A stretch of 27,714 nt of DNA from a virus. Positions within the stretch are counted from its first letter, which is position 1. Each line of letters begins with the position of its first letter. Below are positions 1-8,272 of the stretch, in pieces. The DNA lies in IMG/VR virus record IMGVR_UViG_3300028198_000016, positions 1-27,714 of that record. The stretch is one strand, 5' to 3'. Position numbers and translations under genes: made by a program. Under the pieces are notes generated by a model. That model did not search any database. It was not told where the DNA came from and worked only from the letters and a program-made list of their open reading frames with translations.

Positions 1-1390
1 GTTGAGTTTCCATCGTAGTACTGGCTTGACCAGCCCATACAGCCTTCATAGCTACTTGTGTGCCACTGGTTAGCCCAGTAGTCTTACCAAGTTTGACTTG
101 CTTAGTCGTACCACTAAAGGTTTGAGCCGTTCCATAACTTGCGGCTTCAGTCCAGTTCGATCCGTTGTCTGCCGTGAAGTAAATCTTTAAGTGTGTTCCA
201 AGCACCGTACTACTTGAACCGTTGTCCTTGTACAATATTACCCCTGAAGCTTCTGTAGTGGCTGACGGTGCGGTTTGTGTGTCGCTTATGAGTGTGCCAG
301 TTGCAGAGGTTACAAGAGTATCTGAAGCTGGGGTAAAATTAGCAGTGTAGCGTGCGATCCCTTTGGAAATTCTGATTTCATCGAAATAGTAGCCACTTGG
401 AACAAACTCGCTAGGTGATGTAGGGTCATAAAATCCAAATGTAATATCTTGCTGATCACCAGTTGTTCCTGTACGACAAGCCTCATCTATTCGATTAGTC
501 CCATTGATATAAACAGTTATATTACTGCCATATCGTTGCATAGCAACGTGATTCCACGCATTGGTGTTGAAATATTCTCCAGACGTTGAATGATCACCAG
601 CCCCACCAAAAGACATATTGAATGCATCTGCTTTGTCTGATGCTGGCCTGATGAACCATTGTCCTCCATTGCTCCAATGATGGTTAGGCCAATGAGAGGC
701 TAGCCTTCCTGCTTGTGAAAGAGTAGTTGGGCAATACGCCCAAAATTCTATCGTAAAGTCTGCATCAAATTGCAAAGATGAGTGCCACGGAATTTTTAGC
801 CCGTTAGAGCCGTTCATGGCTATTGCCGTTGCCCCCAATTTATTTTGTGCCGTTGAATGTGAAATTGTACCCTGAGTGTTTACAGTGTGACCATAAGATG
901 AACTATCGGTGAAGGTTGTGCTACCGTTTGTTGTGTCGCTATGGATAAGTAATGAAGTCTGTGAATCTGATACAAAACTACCTGACGAACCTGTAATACT
1001 ACTCACATACTCACCAGTTGTATCCCTATCAACCGTAGTTTCCGTAGTTATCCCAGTATCATCCTCAAAGGTATCTATAAACGCATTAGGTAAATTGAAG
1101 GCAGCTTTATTATCTGAAACTGCTGTGTGTAAACCTAATGTAGCTATTGCTTGATGTACTGCCGTTAAATCTGTAGCTGTAACGTGCTGAGTCACAGCAC
1201 TCGCTGGAATGCGAGCATCTGGTATCGTACCTGTCGTTAGATTAGACGCAGATAATGTGGTTAAATCTACGTTAGATAATCTAGCTGTTGCTATTGTACC
1301 AGTAAGTTTTGTTGAATCTAAATCTGCGATGTCAACATTAGCAACCGTACCATCTTCTATATTACTTGATTTTATTCGTGTGATTGCCAT
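1..1390 (-). CDS. Tail fibre-like protein with LamG (concanavalin A-like lectin) domain, partial
   Basis: The reading frame is open from an ATG at 1390 to the left edge without a stop, so about 463 residues are visible and the C-terminus is missing. The first 75 residues are fibre-like (MAITRIKSSNIEDGTVANVD, then repeated T-x-L-S/T-G-T-I turns). Residues about 148-350 look like a LamG/concanavalin A-type beta-sandwich: SLLIHSDTTNGSTTFTDSS, GSNGLKIPW, FTIEFWAY, WNHVAMQRYG, ITVYINGT and FDEIRISKGIARYTANFTP are the usual landmarks. Such domains bind carbohydrate, so a receptor-binding role at the tail tip is inferred. The start overlaps the stop of the gene upstream by one base (TAATG), which implies coupled translation. 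By eye it uses more ACG/GCG codons than its neighbours, possibly a sign of recent acquisition. Confidence 0.85.
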   Translation of the reverse strand, partial: MAITRIKSSNIEDGTVANVDIADLDSTKLTGTIATARLSNVDLTTLSASNLTTGTIPDARIPASAVTQHVTATDLTAVHQAIATLGLHTAVSDNKAAFNLPNAFIDTFEDDTGITTETTVDRDTTGEYVSSITGSSGSFVSDSQTSLLIHSDTTNGSTTFTDSSSYGHTVNTQGTISHSTAQNKLGATAIAMNGSNGLKIPWHSSLQFDADFTIEFWAYCPTTLSQAGRLASHWPNHHWSNGGQWFIRPASDKADAFNMSFGGAGDHSTSGEYFNTNAWNHVAMQRYGSNITVYINGTNRIDEACRTGTTGDQQDITFGFYDPTSPSEFVPSGYYFDEIRISKGIARYTANFTPASDTLVTSATGTLISDTQTAPSATTEASGVILYKDNGSSSTVLGTHLKIYFTADNGSNWTEAASYGTAQTFSGTTKQVKLGKTTGLTSGTQVAMKAVWAGQASTTMETQ

Positions 1391-1737
1391 TAGCTATTTA
1401 CATCCTCTAATATGGCTGCAACTACATCTAAAACACTCGCGGCACTTGCAGTTACTCTTACAGCATCTCCTGCTTCCAATACAATTTTCTGTCCTGCTAT
1501 AACCATCAAAGAACCACCAGAAGGGACCGGTGCGTTTTTAACTAAGTATCTCCATGCAGATGCAGATACACTTGAATCTAATATTTCAACAGAGGCCTCA
1601 ACAACATTCTGTGTCGTGTTGGCAACATCCAATTCCAAAAGAATAGAAGTCTTTGTTGCTGGAACTGTGTAGATAGTAGTACCTCCAGCAGCATTACTTA
1701 CATTTTGTGCTATTGCGTTTTTAAAATCATTTGCCAT
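1390..1737 (-). CDS. Small conserved virion-type protein (115 aa)
   Basis: The sequence opens MANDFKNAIAQNVSNAAGG and continues TIYTVPATKTSILLELDVAN. From memory, small proteins of this type (FKN..., then VYTVPA-T-S-IL-L-LAN) are common beside fibre genes in marine T4-like phages and are usually listed as virion structural or hypothetical proteins. It looks all-beta, with no signal peptide or membrane segment. A clear ribosome site (AGAGGAA) precedes the ATG, and a TATAAATA late promoter lies 26 nt upstream. Its stop overlaps the LamG fibre start, so the pair is probably co-translated and could act together as fibre and accessory or adaptor. That role is inferred. The reading frame itself is well supported. 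Confidence 0.8.
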   Translation of the reverse strand: MANDFKNAIAQNVSNAAGGTTIYTVPATKTSILLELDVANTTQNVVEASVEILDSSVSASAWRYLVKNAPVPSGGSLMVIAGQKIVLEAGDAVRVTASAASVLDVVAAILEDVNS

Positions 1738-1763
1738 TATTTGTTCCTCTTCATTGTTTTATA

Positions 1764-1771
1764 TATTTATA
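1764..1771 (-). promoter_or_regulatory. T4-type late promoter (TATAAATA)
   Basis: Exact TATAAATA octamer on the minus strand, 26 nt before the ATG at 1737, with a GAGGAA ribosome site between. In T4 this octamer is read by polymerase carrying gp55. Confidence 0.75.
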
Positions 1772-1782
1772 ATACTTATATA

Positions 1783-2319
1783 CTATCCAAGTGCGATTGC
1801 CATGGCAACAGCAAATCCTGATGTTGGAATCCCTGCAGCTGACATTGTTTGATTTTTCCATGAACTAGTTCCATTATCATATTGAAGAATGTCAAGATTT
1901 GCCAAACCCGACATAGTAGTATCGTTCATCTCTGCCAGAGTGTCCTCAGTAGCGACTTGTGCATCAACATATGCTGTCGTTGCAATTAATGTAGAATTAT
2001 TACTAGCAGCTTGAGTTACAGCTGTAACAGTTCCTGCAATATTTGTAGCTGTCAATGTACCAGTAATACCAATATGACCAGTTCCAGTAATAGTATTGCC
2101 GTTCAGATCAAGATTTCCTCCCAACTGGGGTGTCGTATCATCAACGACATTTTCCATATCATCACTATCATTTGAGAAAATCTCATTAATAGCTGCAACA
2201 AGATTTGTTTTATCGGTAGTAGAGAGAGCAGTCAAATCACCAAAATTACTTGCCGTGGTATTATTCTTAACTCTCCATTCATCGAAAGTATCTGTTAAAT
2301 TGACTACCTGTATTGCCAT
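1783..2319 (-). CDS. Short tail fibre-like virion protein (178 aa)
   Basis: The N-terminus (MAIQVVNLTDTFDEWRVKNN, then LSTTDKTNLVAAINEIF) is of a type met at the start of fibre or baseplate-attached proteins in marine T4-like phages. A repeated-strand fibre region follows (LGGNLDLNGNTITGTGHIGI, then TLTATNIAGTVTAVTQ and TTAYVDAQVA). The C-terminus carries a module ILQYDNGTSSWKNQTM that in longer fibres usually leads into a distal domain, but here the protein ends soon after. It may be a natural short fibre, a connector, or a fibre that lost its tip domain. The ribosome site GGAGAA and a TATAAATA promoter lie directly upstream. Its position between the kelch-like paralogues and the LamG fibre supports a role in the tail fibre array. 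Confidence 0.8.
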   Translation of the reverse strand: MAIQVVNLTDTFDEWRVKNNTTASNFGDLTALSTTDKTNLVAAINEIFSNDSDDMENVVDDTTPQLGGNLDLNGNTITGTGHIGITGTLTATNIAGTVTAVTQAASNNSTLIATTAYVDAQVATEDTLAEMNDTTMSGLANLDILQYDNGTSSWKNQTMSAAGIPTSGFAVAMAIALG

Positions 2320-2343
2320 TGTTTAATTCTCCAATTTTTCTAG

Positions 2344-2351
2344 TATTTATA
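2344..2351 (-). promoter_or_regulatory. T4-type late promoter (TATAAATA)
   Basis: Exact TATAAATA octamer 24 nt before the ATG at 2319, overlapping the intergenic space after the upstream kelch-like gene, with GGAGAA between box and start. Confidence 0.75.
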
Positions 2352-2353
2352 CA

Positions 2354-3454
2354 TTAAACCTGTGAACCTACTGGAGGTGCATACCATTTTGCAATAGTTA
2401 CATCACCGACATCAGTAGCATTTGAATCTGTACTCACACTATATTTTTCTATTGTATTTATGCCTCCACTGCCACCATGCCCAGCAGCACTATAACCATA
2501 AGTTTCTGATGAACACCCTGTATGTGCATGACGAGTTGCAGTTAACTCTCCATTCATAATAGTAGAATTTCCACCAGATGCAAAAGAATATCTACGAATA
2601 CTATTAACATACCCAGTATCAAACCCTCCAGTTATATATCCATGTGTTAAAGATGACGTTCCTGAGGAAGAATCAGTAGCAGGATCACAATCACCTACAT
2701 CAGTAGCATTAATATCAGTAGCATAACTAAACTTATCAATTGTATTATCTCCACCTGGAGTTGGACCTCCGCCTCCAGCAGAATAACCATGTGTAGATGA
2801 TGATGATCCTGTATAACAAGTTCTAGCTACTGTTAAATCTGCAATATCTGTTGCATTATTTGTACTACCAGTAGATGCAAATGCAAACTTTTGTATATTA
2901 TTAAGATATGTGTGGCCTCCACCTTGTGGCCCATTATTACCACCACTATGATAACCATGAGTTTCTGATGATTGGCCAGTACCCTGTCCTGACGCAACTG
3001 CTAAATCACCATGATCTGTTGCGTTTCCTTCTGAAGCAAAACTCCACCTATCAATTGTAATATTAATTGGTTGAGTAACATGTCCACTACCAGAAATATA
3101 ACCATGAGTTTCTGATGATTGGCCAGACATATGTGATCTACCAACTCCTGTTACATCACCTACATCAGTAGCACTTACATCTGATGTAAAACTCCATCTT
3201 TGAATATCTGTTGCGTATGGTGCAGCTCCTGATGGACTTAAATTACCAGCAGCACAATATCCTTTGACTGTTCCCGGGAATGTCCAAAGTGGTTGACCCC
3301 ATTCAGGTGCAGTAACAGATTCATTCATAGTAAGAACTTCTCCAGCATCTCCTTTTGCAAGACGAACCCAATCAGTTCCATCAAAGTAGGCAACATCACC
3401 TTCTGCTTGACTTTCCAAATCTATTGTAACACCTGATATTTTTTGTATGGCCAT
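2354..3454 (-). CDS. Kelch-like repeat tail fibre protein, paralogue 1 of 3 (366 aa)
   Basis: Residues 1-52 form a short N-terminal module (MAIQKISGVTIDL, GDVAYFDGTDWVRLAKG, EVLTMN, APEWG) that is shared with the next two genes. The rest is six copies of a unit of about 50 residues with core SSETHGY-x-x-GG, a hydrophobic I-x-x-F/W-SFAS strand and NATDVGDLT. Repeats of this kind resemble kelch or RCC1 blades, so a beta-propeller is predicted. No catalytic residues are evident. Ribosome site AAGGAA. As the third-transcribed member of a tandem triplicate in the fibre region it is probably a receptor-binding or decoration protein. The fold is inferred from repeat length and pattern only. Confidence 0.85.
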   Translation of the reverse strand: MAIQKISGVTIDLESQAEGDVAYFDGTDWVRLAKGDAGEVLTMNESVTAPEWGQPLWTFPGTVKGYCAAGNLSPSGAAPYATDIQRWSFTSDVSATDVGDVTGVGRSHMSGQSSETHGYISGSGHVTQPINITIDRWSFASEGNATDHGDLAVASGQGTGQSSETHGYHSGGNNGPQGGGHTYLNNIQKFAFASTGSTNNATDIADLTVARTCYTGSSSSTHGYSAGGGGPTPGGDNTIDKFSYATDINATDVGDCDPATDSSSGTSSLTHGYITGGFDTGYVNSIRRYSFASGGNSTIMNGELTATRHAHTGCSSETYGYSAAGHGGSGGINTIEKYSVSTDSNATDVGDVTIAKWYAPPVGSQV

Positions 3455-3464
3455 TATCTATTCC

Positions 3465-4559
3465 TTAATATTGATGTCCAGACATTCCATCTGTAGCTAT
3501 GGTTATATCTCCTACATCTGTAGCTGTTGTGTTAGAAGCATATGCAAATTTTTGTATTACATCAACCACAGTTGTACTACCAAAAGCTCCACCACAAACA
3601 TATCCATGAGTTGTTGATGATGCAGCTGAAGAATGTCTAATAACAGCAGTCAAATCTCCGTGATCGGTAGCATTTCCACCAGTAGCAAACGAAACCCTAT
3701 CAATAACATTATAGTCAGTAGGCGCACCCGTATCGTGTCCTCCACAACAATAACCATGTGTTAGAGAAGATACTCCTGCTGGTGAATGTCTTGTAACAGT
3801 TATATCTCCTACATCTGTAGCATTTGTTTGTGTCGCAAATGGATATCTTTCAATACTATTAATTACTGTTCCACTCGGTATACCCGGTGCTACATGCTGA
3901 ACACCTCCCATGGCATAACCATGTGTTTCTGATGAACATCCCGCACCAGCATATTGTGCTTTTACCGCATCAGCCCAATCTGTAGCATTTGTTTGTGAAG
4001 CAAATGGAAACTTATCAATAACATTAGTATTAGCATTAGTACCATTTTCACCACCATATGTAAATCCATGAGTACATGATGATGCGGGTGCTGCTCTCAC
4101 TTTCATAATTCCCGTTAAGTCTGCCCAATCAGTTGCATTTATATCTGCTGTAAAACTAAAACGATCAATCTGATTATAATTCACAAGAGGTGAACCCTTG
4201 TATCCACTAGTTACAAAGCCATGAGTTTCAGATGAATGGCCGTTACAAAATCTACGACTAGATACTAGATTGCCAATATCGGTACTATTACCATCTGTAA
4301 CAAGACTATATTTGTCAATATTATCTGAATAAGTTTCACCCGGTCCTGTCCACCCACCACATGAATATCCAGTTTGTGTTCCAGTAAAATAACAAGCTGC
4401 ACCCCATCGAGGTGCTGTTTCAGTATCATTCATAGTAAGTCTTTCACCAGCTATACCTATTGCTAATCGTTGCCATGAACTTCCATCAAAATACATAACA
4501 TCACCAGCAGTATCAGATCCTAACTTAATTGCTCTTCCCGGTATTTTTTGTGTCGCCAT
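3465..4559 (-). CDS. Kelch-like repeat tail fibre protein, paralogue 2 of 3 (364 aa)
   Basis: Same architecture as its neighbours on both sides. The N-terminal module is MATQKIPGRAIKLGSD with GDVMYFDGSSWQRLAIG, GERLTMN and APRWG. Five clear blade-like units follow, with cores SSETHGFVTSG, SSCTHGFTYGG, SSETHGYAMGG, SSLTHGYCCGG and SSTTHGYVCGG, plus a degenerate first one (TGYSCGG). Cysteines cluster in or just before the GG turns (YSCGG, YCCGG, YVCGG), which is less marked in the other two copies. Ribosome site AAGGAT. Gaps to its neighbours are 10 and 18 nt, so it belongs to one transcript. Role inferred as for paralogue 1; the copies differ mainly in the loops between units, as expected for surfaces that choose a ligand. 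Confidence 0.85.
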   Translation of the reverse strand: MATQKIPGRAIKLGSDTAGDVMYFDGSSWQRLAIGIAGERLTMNDTETAPRWGAACYFTGTQTGYSCGGWTGPGETYSDNIDKYSLVTDGNSTDIGNLVSSRRFCNGHSSETHGFVTSGYKGSPLVNYNQIDRFSFTADINATDWADLTGIMKVRAAPASSCTHGFTYGGENGTNANTNVIDKFPFASQTNATDWADAVKAQYAGAGCSSETHGYAMGGVQHVAPGIPSGTVINSIERYPFATQTNATDVGDITVTRHSPAGVSSLTHGYCCGGHDTGAPTDYNVIDRVSFATGGNATDHGDLTAVIRHSSAASSTTHGYVCGGAFGSTTVVDVIQKFAYASNTTATDVGDITIATDGMSGHQY

Positions 4560-4577
4560 TATCTATCCTTATACTGT

Positions 4578-5681
4578 TTAAAAATGTGATGATGCGTGAT
4601 GAGCTCTCAAGGTCGTTAATCCTGATCCTAAATCTCCAACATCAGTAGTATTTGACTCGTTAGCAAATGCAAATTTACCTATATCCGTATAAAGTTCACC
4701 GCCAGCACAATAACCATGTGTCATTGATGACATTCCATTTCCTCTAGCACCACCACCGCCACCGCCACCCCAGAGTGATGCTCCATGGGTTAGATTTCCT
4801 ACATCAGTAGCGTTTGCAGATGACGCAAATATATATTTGTCTAAATTAGTGAAGAGATTGCCCGCTCCTAAAAAATAACCATGTGTTTCTGATGAAGCAC
4901 CAGAAGCATGGCCAGATACTGCTGTTACATCTCCTACATCATCAGTTGTTGTTTCATTAGCAAAAGAAAATCGAGAAATATGATTTACTTGAGGACTTCC
5001 ACTCCCGGCAATATAACCATAATCAGCAGTTGAATCAGTTACTCCACCACCCTCTGTTCCAGAATGAGTGTTTGGTAAATTACCTACCAAAGTTGCGTTT
5101 GCTGTGTTAGCAAATGCAAATTTTTCTAAGGTAGTAGCTGAAACTTCGCCGCCAGTAGCATAACCATGTGTCAAACCTGAAACTGGTGTCATGTGATGAT
5201 TAACAACAGTTAAATCAGCAAGGTCAGTTGCATTACCACTAGGATTTGTATTCTGAAAACTTTGAATCGTATTTACACTAATAGCATTATTTTGACCACG
5301 ACCTCCAGCTACAAACGAATGTGTTTCACTTGAAAACCCAGAAACAGCATGTGATGGTGCAACTAAATCACCAGTTGAATCAACTGCATTTCCATCTGTA
5401 GCAAATTCATGTGAATATATATCTGAGTAAAAATACCAGACACCTGTTCCACCACCACCATAGTGATTAGCACCACCCATAGAAAATCCTCTAATACTAC
5501 CACGATAAACCCAATCGGATGTACCCCATTGTGGAAATGTTCCAGCGTCATTGACAACTAATACTTGTCCTGCTTCTCCTTTTGCAAGTCGCACCCAATC
5601 AGTTCCGTTATGATACATAATATCAGAACTTACTTGTGAATCTAATTGTATTGCTCTACCTGGGACTTTTTGTAATGCCAT
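4578..5681 (-). CDS. Kelch-like repeat tail fibre protein, paralogue 3 of 3 (367 aa)
   Basis: First-transcribed of the three tandem copies. Its N-terminal module is MALQKVPGRAIQLDSQ with DIMYHNGTDWVRLAKG, GQVLVVN and PQWG. Units follow with cores SSETHSFVAGG, SGLTHGYATGG, STADYGYIAGSG, SSETHGYFLGAG and SSMTHGYCAGG, separated by FAFANTANAT/FSFANETTTDDVGD-type strands. A run of nine glycines before the last unit (residues about 308-316) is an unusual insertion. Ribosome site AAGGAT, 9 nt after the stop of the collar-domain fibre. Its N-terminal module also occurs inside that upstream fibre (residues about 141-177 there), which suggests the triplicate arose from or exchanges with it. Function inferred as host recognition. 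Confidence 0.85.
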   Translation of the reverse strand: MALQKVPGRAIQLDSQVSSDIMYHNGTDWVRLAKGEAGQVLVVNDAGTFPQWGTSDWVYRGSIRGFSMGGANHYGGGGTGVWYFYSDIYSHEFATDGNAVDSTGDLVAPSHAVSGFSSETHSFVAGGRGQNNAISVNTIQSFQNTNPSGNATDLADLTVVNHHMTPVSGLTHGYATGGEVSATTLEKFAFANTANATLVGNLPNTHSGTEGGGVTDSTADYGYIAGSGSPQVNHISRFSFANETTTDDVGDVTAVSGHASGASSETHGYFLGAGNLFTNLDKYIFASSANATDVGNLTHGASLWGGGGGGGARGNGMSSMTHGYCAGGELYTDIGKFAFANESNTTDVGDLGSGLTTLRAHHASSHF

Positions 5682-5690
5682 TATATATCC

Positions 5691-7898
5691 TTATGTCTTA
5701 ATAATATAATTCAAAATAATTGTTGGTTGTACACTAGAACCAATAACCATAGCCGCACTTCCCGATACTTGAAAAGCACCCCCTGAGGCTACAGTACCAT
5801 GAATATGACTTTCTTCATCTACACTTGCACCAAGTACATCACCATCAATTGCACTACCAGCCGTTGTCAAACGATTTGCTGAAGTTCCACCCATGTCATC
5901 TTGACCAGCTGCAACTCGTCCTCTCATATCTGGAAGAAGGAAAGTCGTACTTCCATCACCCACTCCGTAAGTAGTACCAATTGCTGTAAACAATGTTGAG
6001 TAAACTGTTCGTGAAATTGCTTGACCAAAACATAACAACCAACCTGCAGGTGCTGTTGCTCCTGCATATGGATTAAGTACACCAGTTGGGACAAGTGAAC
6101 CACCAGATACTAATGAAGCATCTGAGTATTCTTCAACTAATATAGCAGCCGATCCACCTGAGCCCTGCCAATTGGATTCTGGTTGTTCAGAAACTTTCCC
6201 TCTACCAATATTGCCACCTAGAGGTCCTGCTCCGGATCCATCACTACTTTCACCAGATGCTCCAGTAAAATTGAGTTGACCACCTGTTGCATTACCACCA
6301 GAACCACCAGCAGTACCACCACCTGCAGATGAACCTCCAGCTCCTCCAACAATCGTTGTATTGAAAGATGAATCAACTGAGGTAACTGTAAGATTACCAG
6401 CCATAGAAGTTCCGCCAATAACATATGGATAAGATGTAACATTTGTTACATCTAAAACTGACAACGCACAACCACCACCTCCACCCATACCTGAGTGGCT
6501 GGTGTTTACAAAATGGCCTGATGCTCCACCAGGTCCAACTACATAAACTTTAATTTTTGTAATATTAGCAGGTTTTGTCCAAGTACCAGTCGCGGTCGAA
6601 CTACTCGTAAATAATTGATGTGATACTAATTTCTCTCCAACTAGGGAGGCACTTGCATCTGAGTATTCTTTGATAAAAATACCACCTGCGTTTCCAGCAT
6701 TAGAACCACCAGTATTACAAGCTTCAGCTCCTAGCCCAAGTCGTTTTAAAGGTGCTAGAGTATTTATTCCTCTTTCACTATCACTGCCAGCAAGATTACC
6801 AGTACCAGGTTCATTAAGTAAATTACCACCAGTCGCGGCTCCTCCTGCACTAGCAGATCCTGATGTCGATTGGCTACCACCATTAGCTGTCATTGTTACA
6901 CCACCAATGACAAACTCACTAGGACCAGCACTATTATTAGTACTTGCACCAATCAGCCATGTTCTTCCACCCATACCAATTTCATATGTAGCTGATGAAA
7001 TATTTGTTACATCAAAAACACTATACGCAACACCACCTCCACCTGCACCCGGACAACCGGCAGTTGAACCACCTTGAGAATTTGAACTATTAGAACCACC
7101 TCCACCAACAACCCAAACTTCTATTCTTTGTACACCAGCTGGTTTTGTCCAAGTACCTGTTCCCAAAATATATGGACCCGGAGCACTATTACCAGCTCCG
7201 TGACCATTGCCAGCAGTATCAAAATTATTTAAATCAAACAATTGAATTGATACCAACTCACCACCAACTCCACCGAGAGGAGGTTGACTACTCCAATCAG
7301 ACCCATCAGATGTTAATACATTTCCATCTGCACCTACACTAGGTAAAGCAGCTGTAGCTGCATTAACCCAATTAGGTGCATTAGCAGCCGTATTAGTTGC
7401 GAGAACTTGTAACGCTGTTCCAATACCTAATTTCTGATAATCTGTTCCATTATAATAAAGAATATCACCAGCCACATCACCACCCATAGATAGTTTAGCA
7501 CCCGTAATACTATTATCTGCAACAGAACTTGCAATACCTAAATGTACTACTCTTATAGCTGCACCATTGCCAGGTGCGGGACTAAATGTAATTGATGTTG
7601 TTGATGGTAAAGTAAATGATGTGGTTGGTTGAGCAACACCATCAATAAAAGTTAATATTGATTCTTCATAAGGCGCACCAGTACTTAATGTAAACGTAGC
7701 TGTAGTACCATCACCTGTAAAAAGATTTTCTATATATGTGGAAGAACCTACAGCACCACCTGCACCAACTGTTGCAAAAGTCATTGTACCAGATCCGTCT
7801 GTAACTATTGCCTGGCCTGAAGTTCCGTCAGTTACAGCCAATTGTGGAATACCAACTGTGTTGTCGGTAACCATTCTACCATGTGTTTTAATAGTCAT
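5691..7898 (-). CDS. Modular tail fibre with glycine-rich repeats and C-terminal tail-collar domain (735 aa)
   Basis: Domains in order: N-terminal turn motif VTDGTSGQAIVTDGSGTMTF (residues 22-41); a strand module ending ILTFIDGVAQPTTSF (about 81-95); GDVAGDILYYNGTDYQKLG (140-158), shared with the kelch-like paralogues; two tandem glycine-rich domains each opened by TGTWTKPA (about 250 and 443); and a Phage Tail Collar domain (about 610-665) with LNPYAGATAPAGWLLCFGQ and FLLPDMRGRVAAGQD. Near residue 696 is SHIHG; HxH motifs bind metal in T4 short and long tail fibre tips, so a metal site is possible. The protein ends IILNYIIKT, a usual ending for collar-domain fibres. It is probably a short tail fibre or distal fibre that contacts the host surface. 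Start at ATG 7898 follows the upstream gene by 5 nt. Confidence 0.88.
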   Translation of the reverse strand: MTIKTHGRMVTDNTVGIPQLAVTDGTSGQAIVTDGSGTMTFATVGAGGAVGSSTYIENLFTGDGTTATFTLSTGAPYEESILTFIDGVAQPTTSFTLPSTTSITFSPAPGNGAAIRVVHLGIASSVADNSITGAKLSMGGDVAGDILYYNGTDYQKLGIGTALQVLATNTAANAPNWVNAATAALPSVGADGNVLTSDGSDWSSQPPLGGVGGELVSIQLFDLNNFDTAGNGHGAGNSAPGPYILGTGTWTKPAGVQRIEVWVVGGGGSNSSNSQGGSTAGCPGAGGGGVAYSVFDVTNISSATYEIGMGGRTWLIGASTNNSAGPSEFVIGGVTMTANGGSQSTSGSASAGGAATGGNLLNEPGTGNLAGSDSERGINTLAPLKRLGLGAEACNTGGSNAGNAGGIFIKEYSDASASLVGEKLVSHQLFTSSSTATGTWTKPANITKIKVYVVGPGGASGHFVNTSHSGMGGGGGCALSVLDVTNVTSYPYVIGGTSMAGNLTVTSVDSSFNTTIVGGAGGSSAGGGTAGGSGGNATGGQLNFTGASGESSDGSGAGPLGGNIGRGKVSEQPESNWQGSGGSAAILVEEYSDASLVSGGSLVPTGVLNPYAGATAPAGWLLCFGQAISRTVYSTLFTAIGTTYGVGDGSTTFLLPDMRGRVAAGQDDMGGTSANRLTTAGSAIDGDVLGASVDEESHIHGTVASGGAFQVSGSAAMVIGSSVQPTIILNYIIKT

Positions 7899-7903
7899 TT
7901 ATT

Positions 7904-8269
7904 TTATCCTTTAACGCTTAGTTTCCAAGTTATATTATCTTCATCCCATTCATAAGTATCTGCCGCATCATGGCCTGTTGGATAAGCAACTGGTGCATCC
8001 CATAGACAAGTATCCTCATCCAATATCCATGATGGATAAGGTTGTGGAGGAATAAATGCATCTCTAGTTTTATCATAAGTCATACCTACACCAGCATAAT
8101 TTTTTCTCAATGGTGTTCCACCTAAACTATGTTCACCCCCATATGTATTAAATGAAGTTTGAATCCAATTAAGAGGATTACCAAACTCACCAGAGTTGAC
8201 AACTTCTTCATCAATAACAAGAACTCTTGTAACTATATTATTCTTATCTATTTTTGCATAATGGGCCAT
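7904..8269 (-). CDS. Conserved marine-phage protein (121 aa), fibre-associated
   Basis: The sequence opens MAHYAKIDKNNIVTRVLVID and contains LRKNYAGVGMTYDKTRDAFI, followed by a WILDEDTCLWDAPVAYP segment. From memory this combination is widespread next to fibre genes in marine T4-like phages, and its biochemical role has not been settled; a tail-fibre assembly or accessory role is the usual guess. The protein is acidic with many aromatic residues and no signal peptide or membrane helix. It lies 3 nt after the 2OG oxygenase stop and 5 nt before the collar-domain fibre start, so the three are translated from one message. The family recognition is from memory and not searched. Confidence 0.8.
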   Translation of the reverse strand: MAHYAKIDKNNIVTRVLVIDEEVVNSGEFGNPLNWIQTSFNTYGGEHSLGGTPLRKNYAGVGMTYDKTRDAFIPPQPYPSWILDEDTCLWDAPVAYPTGHDAADTYEWDEDNITWKLSVKG

Positions 8270-8272
8270 GCT

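Noticed and set aside
1412-1672. Plus-strand frame opposite the 115-residue virion protein
   Set aside because: No ribosome site; the minus-strand gene has a promoter, ribosome site and recognisable sequence.
2500-5400. Repeated DNA (CCATGTGTTTCTGATGA-type) that at first resembles a repeat array
   Set aside because: Repeats are in-frame codons for SSETHGY units of the kelch-like proteins, not CRISPR or a non-coding array.
6670-7077. Open frame on the plus strand, proline-rich, 135 codons
   Set aside because: It is the complement of glycine-rich codons of the 735-residue fibre; no ribosome site, and composition is explained by the minus-strand gene.
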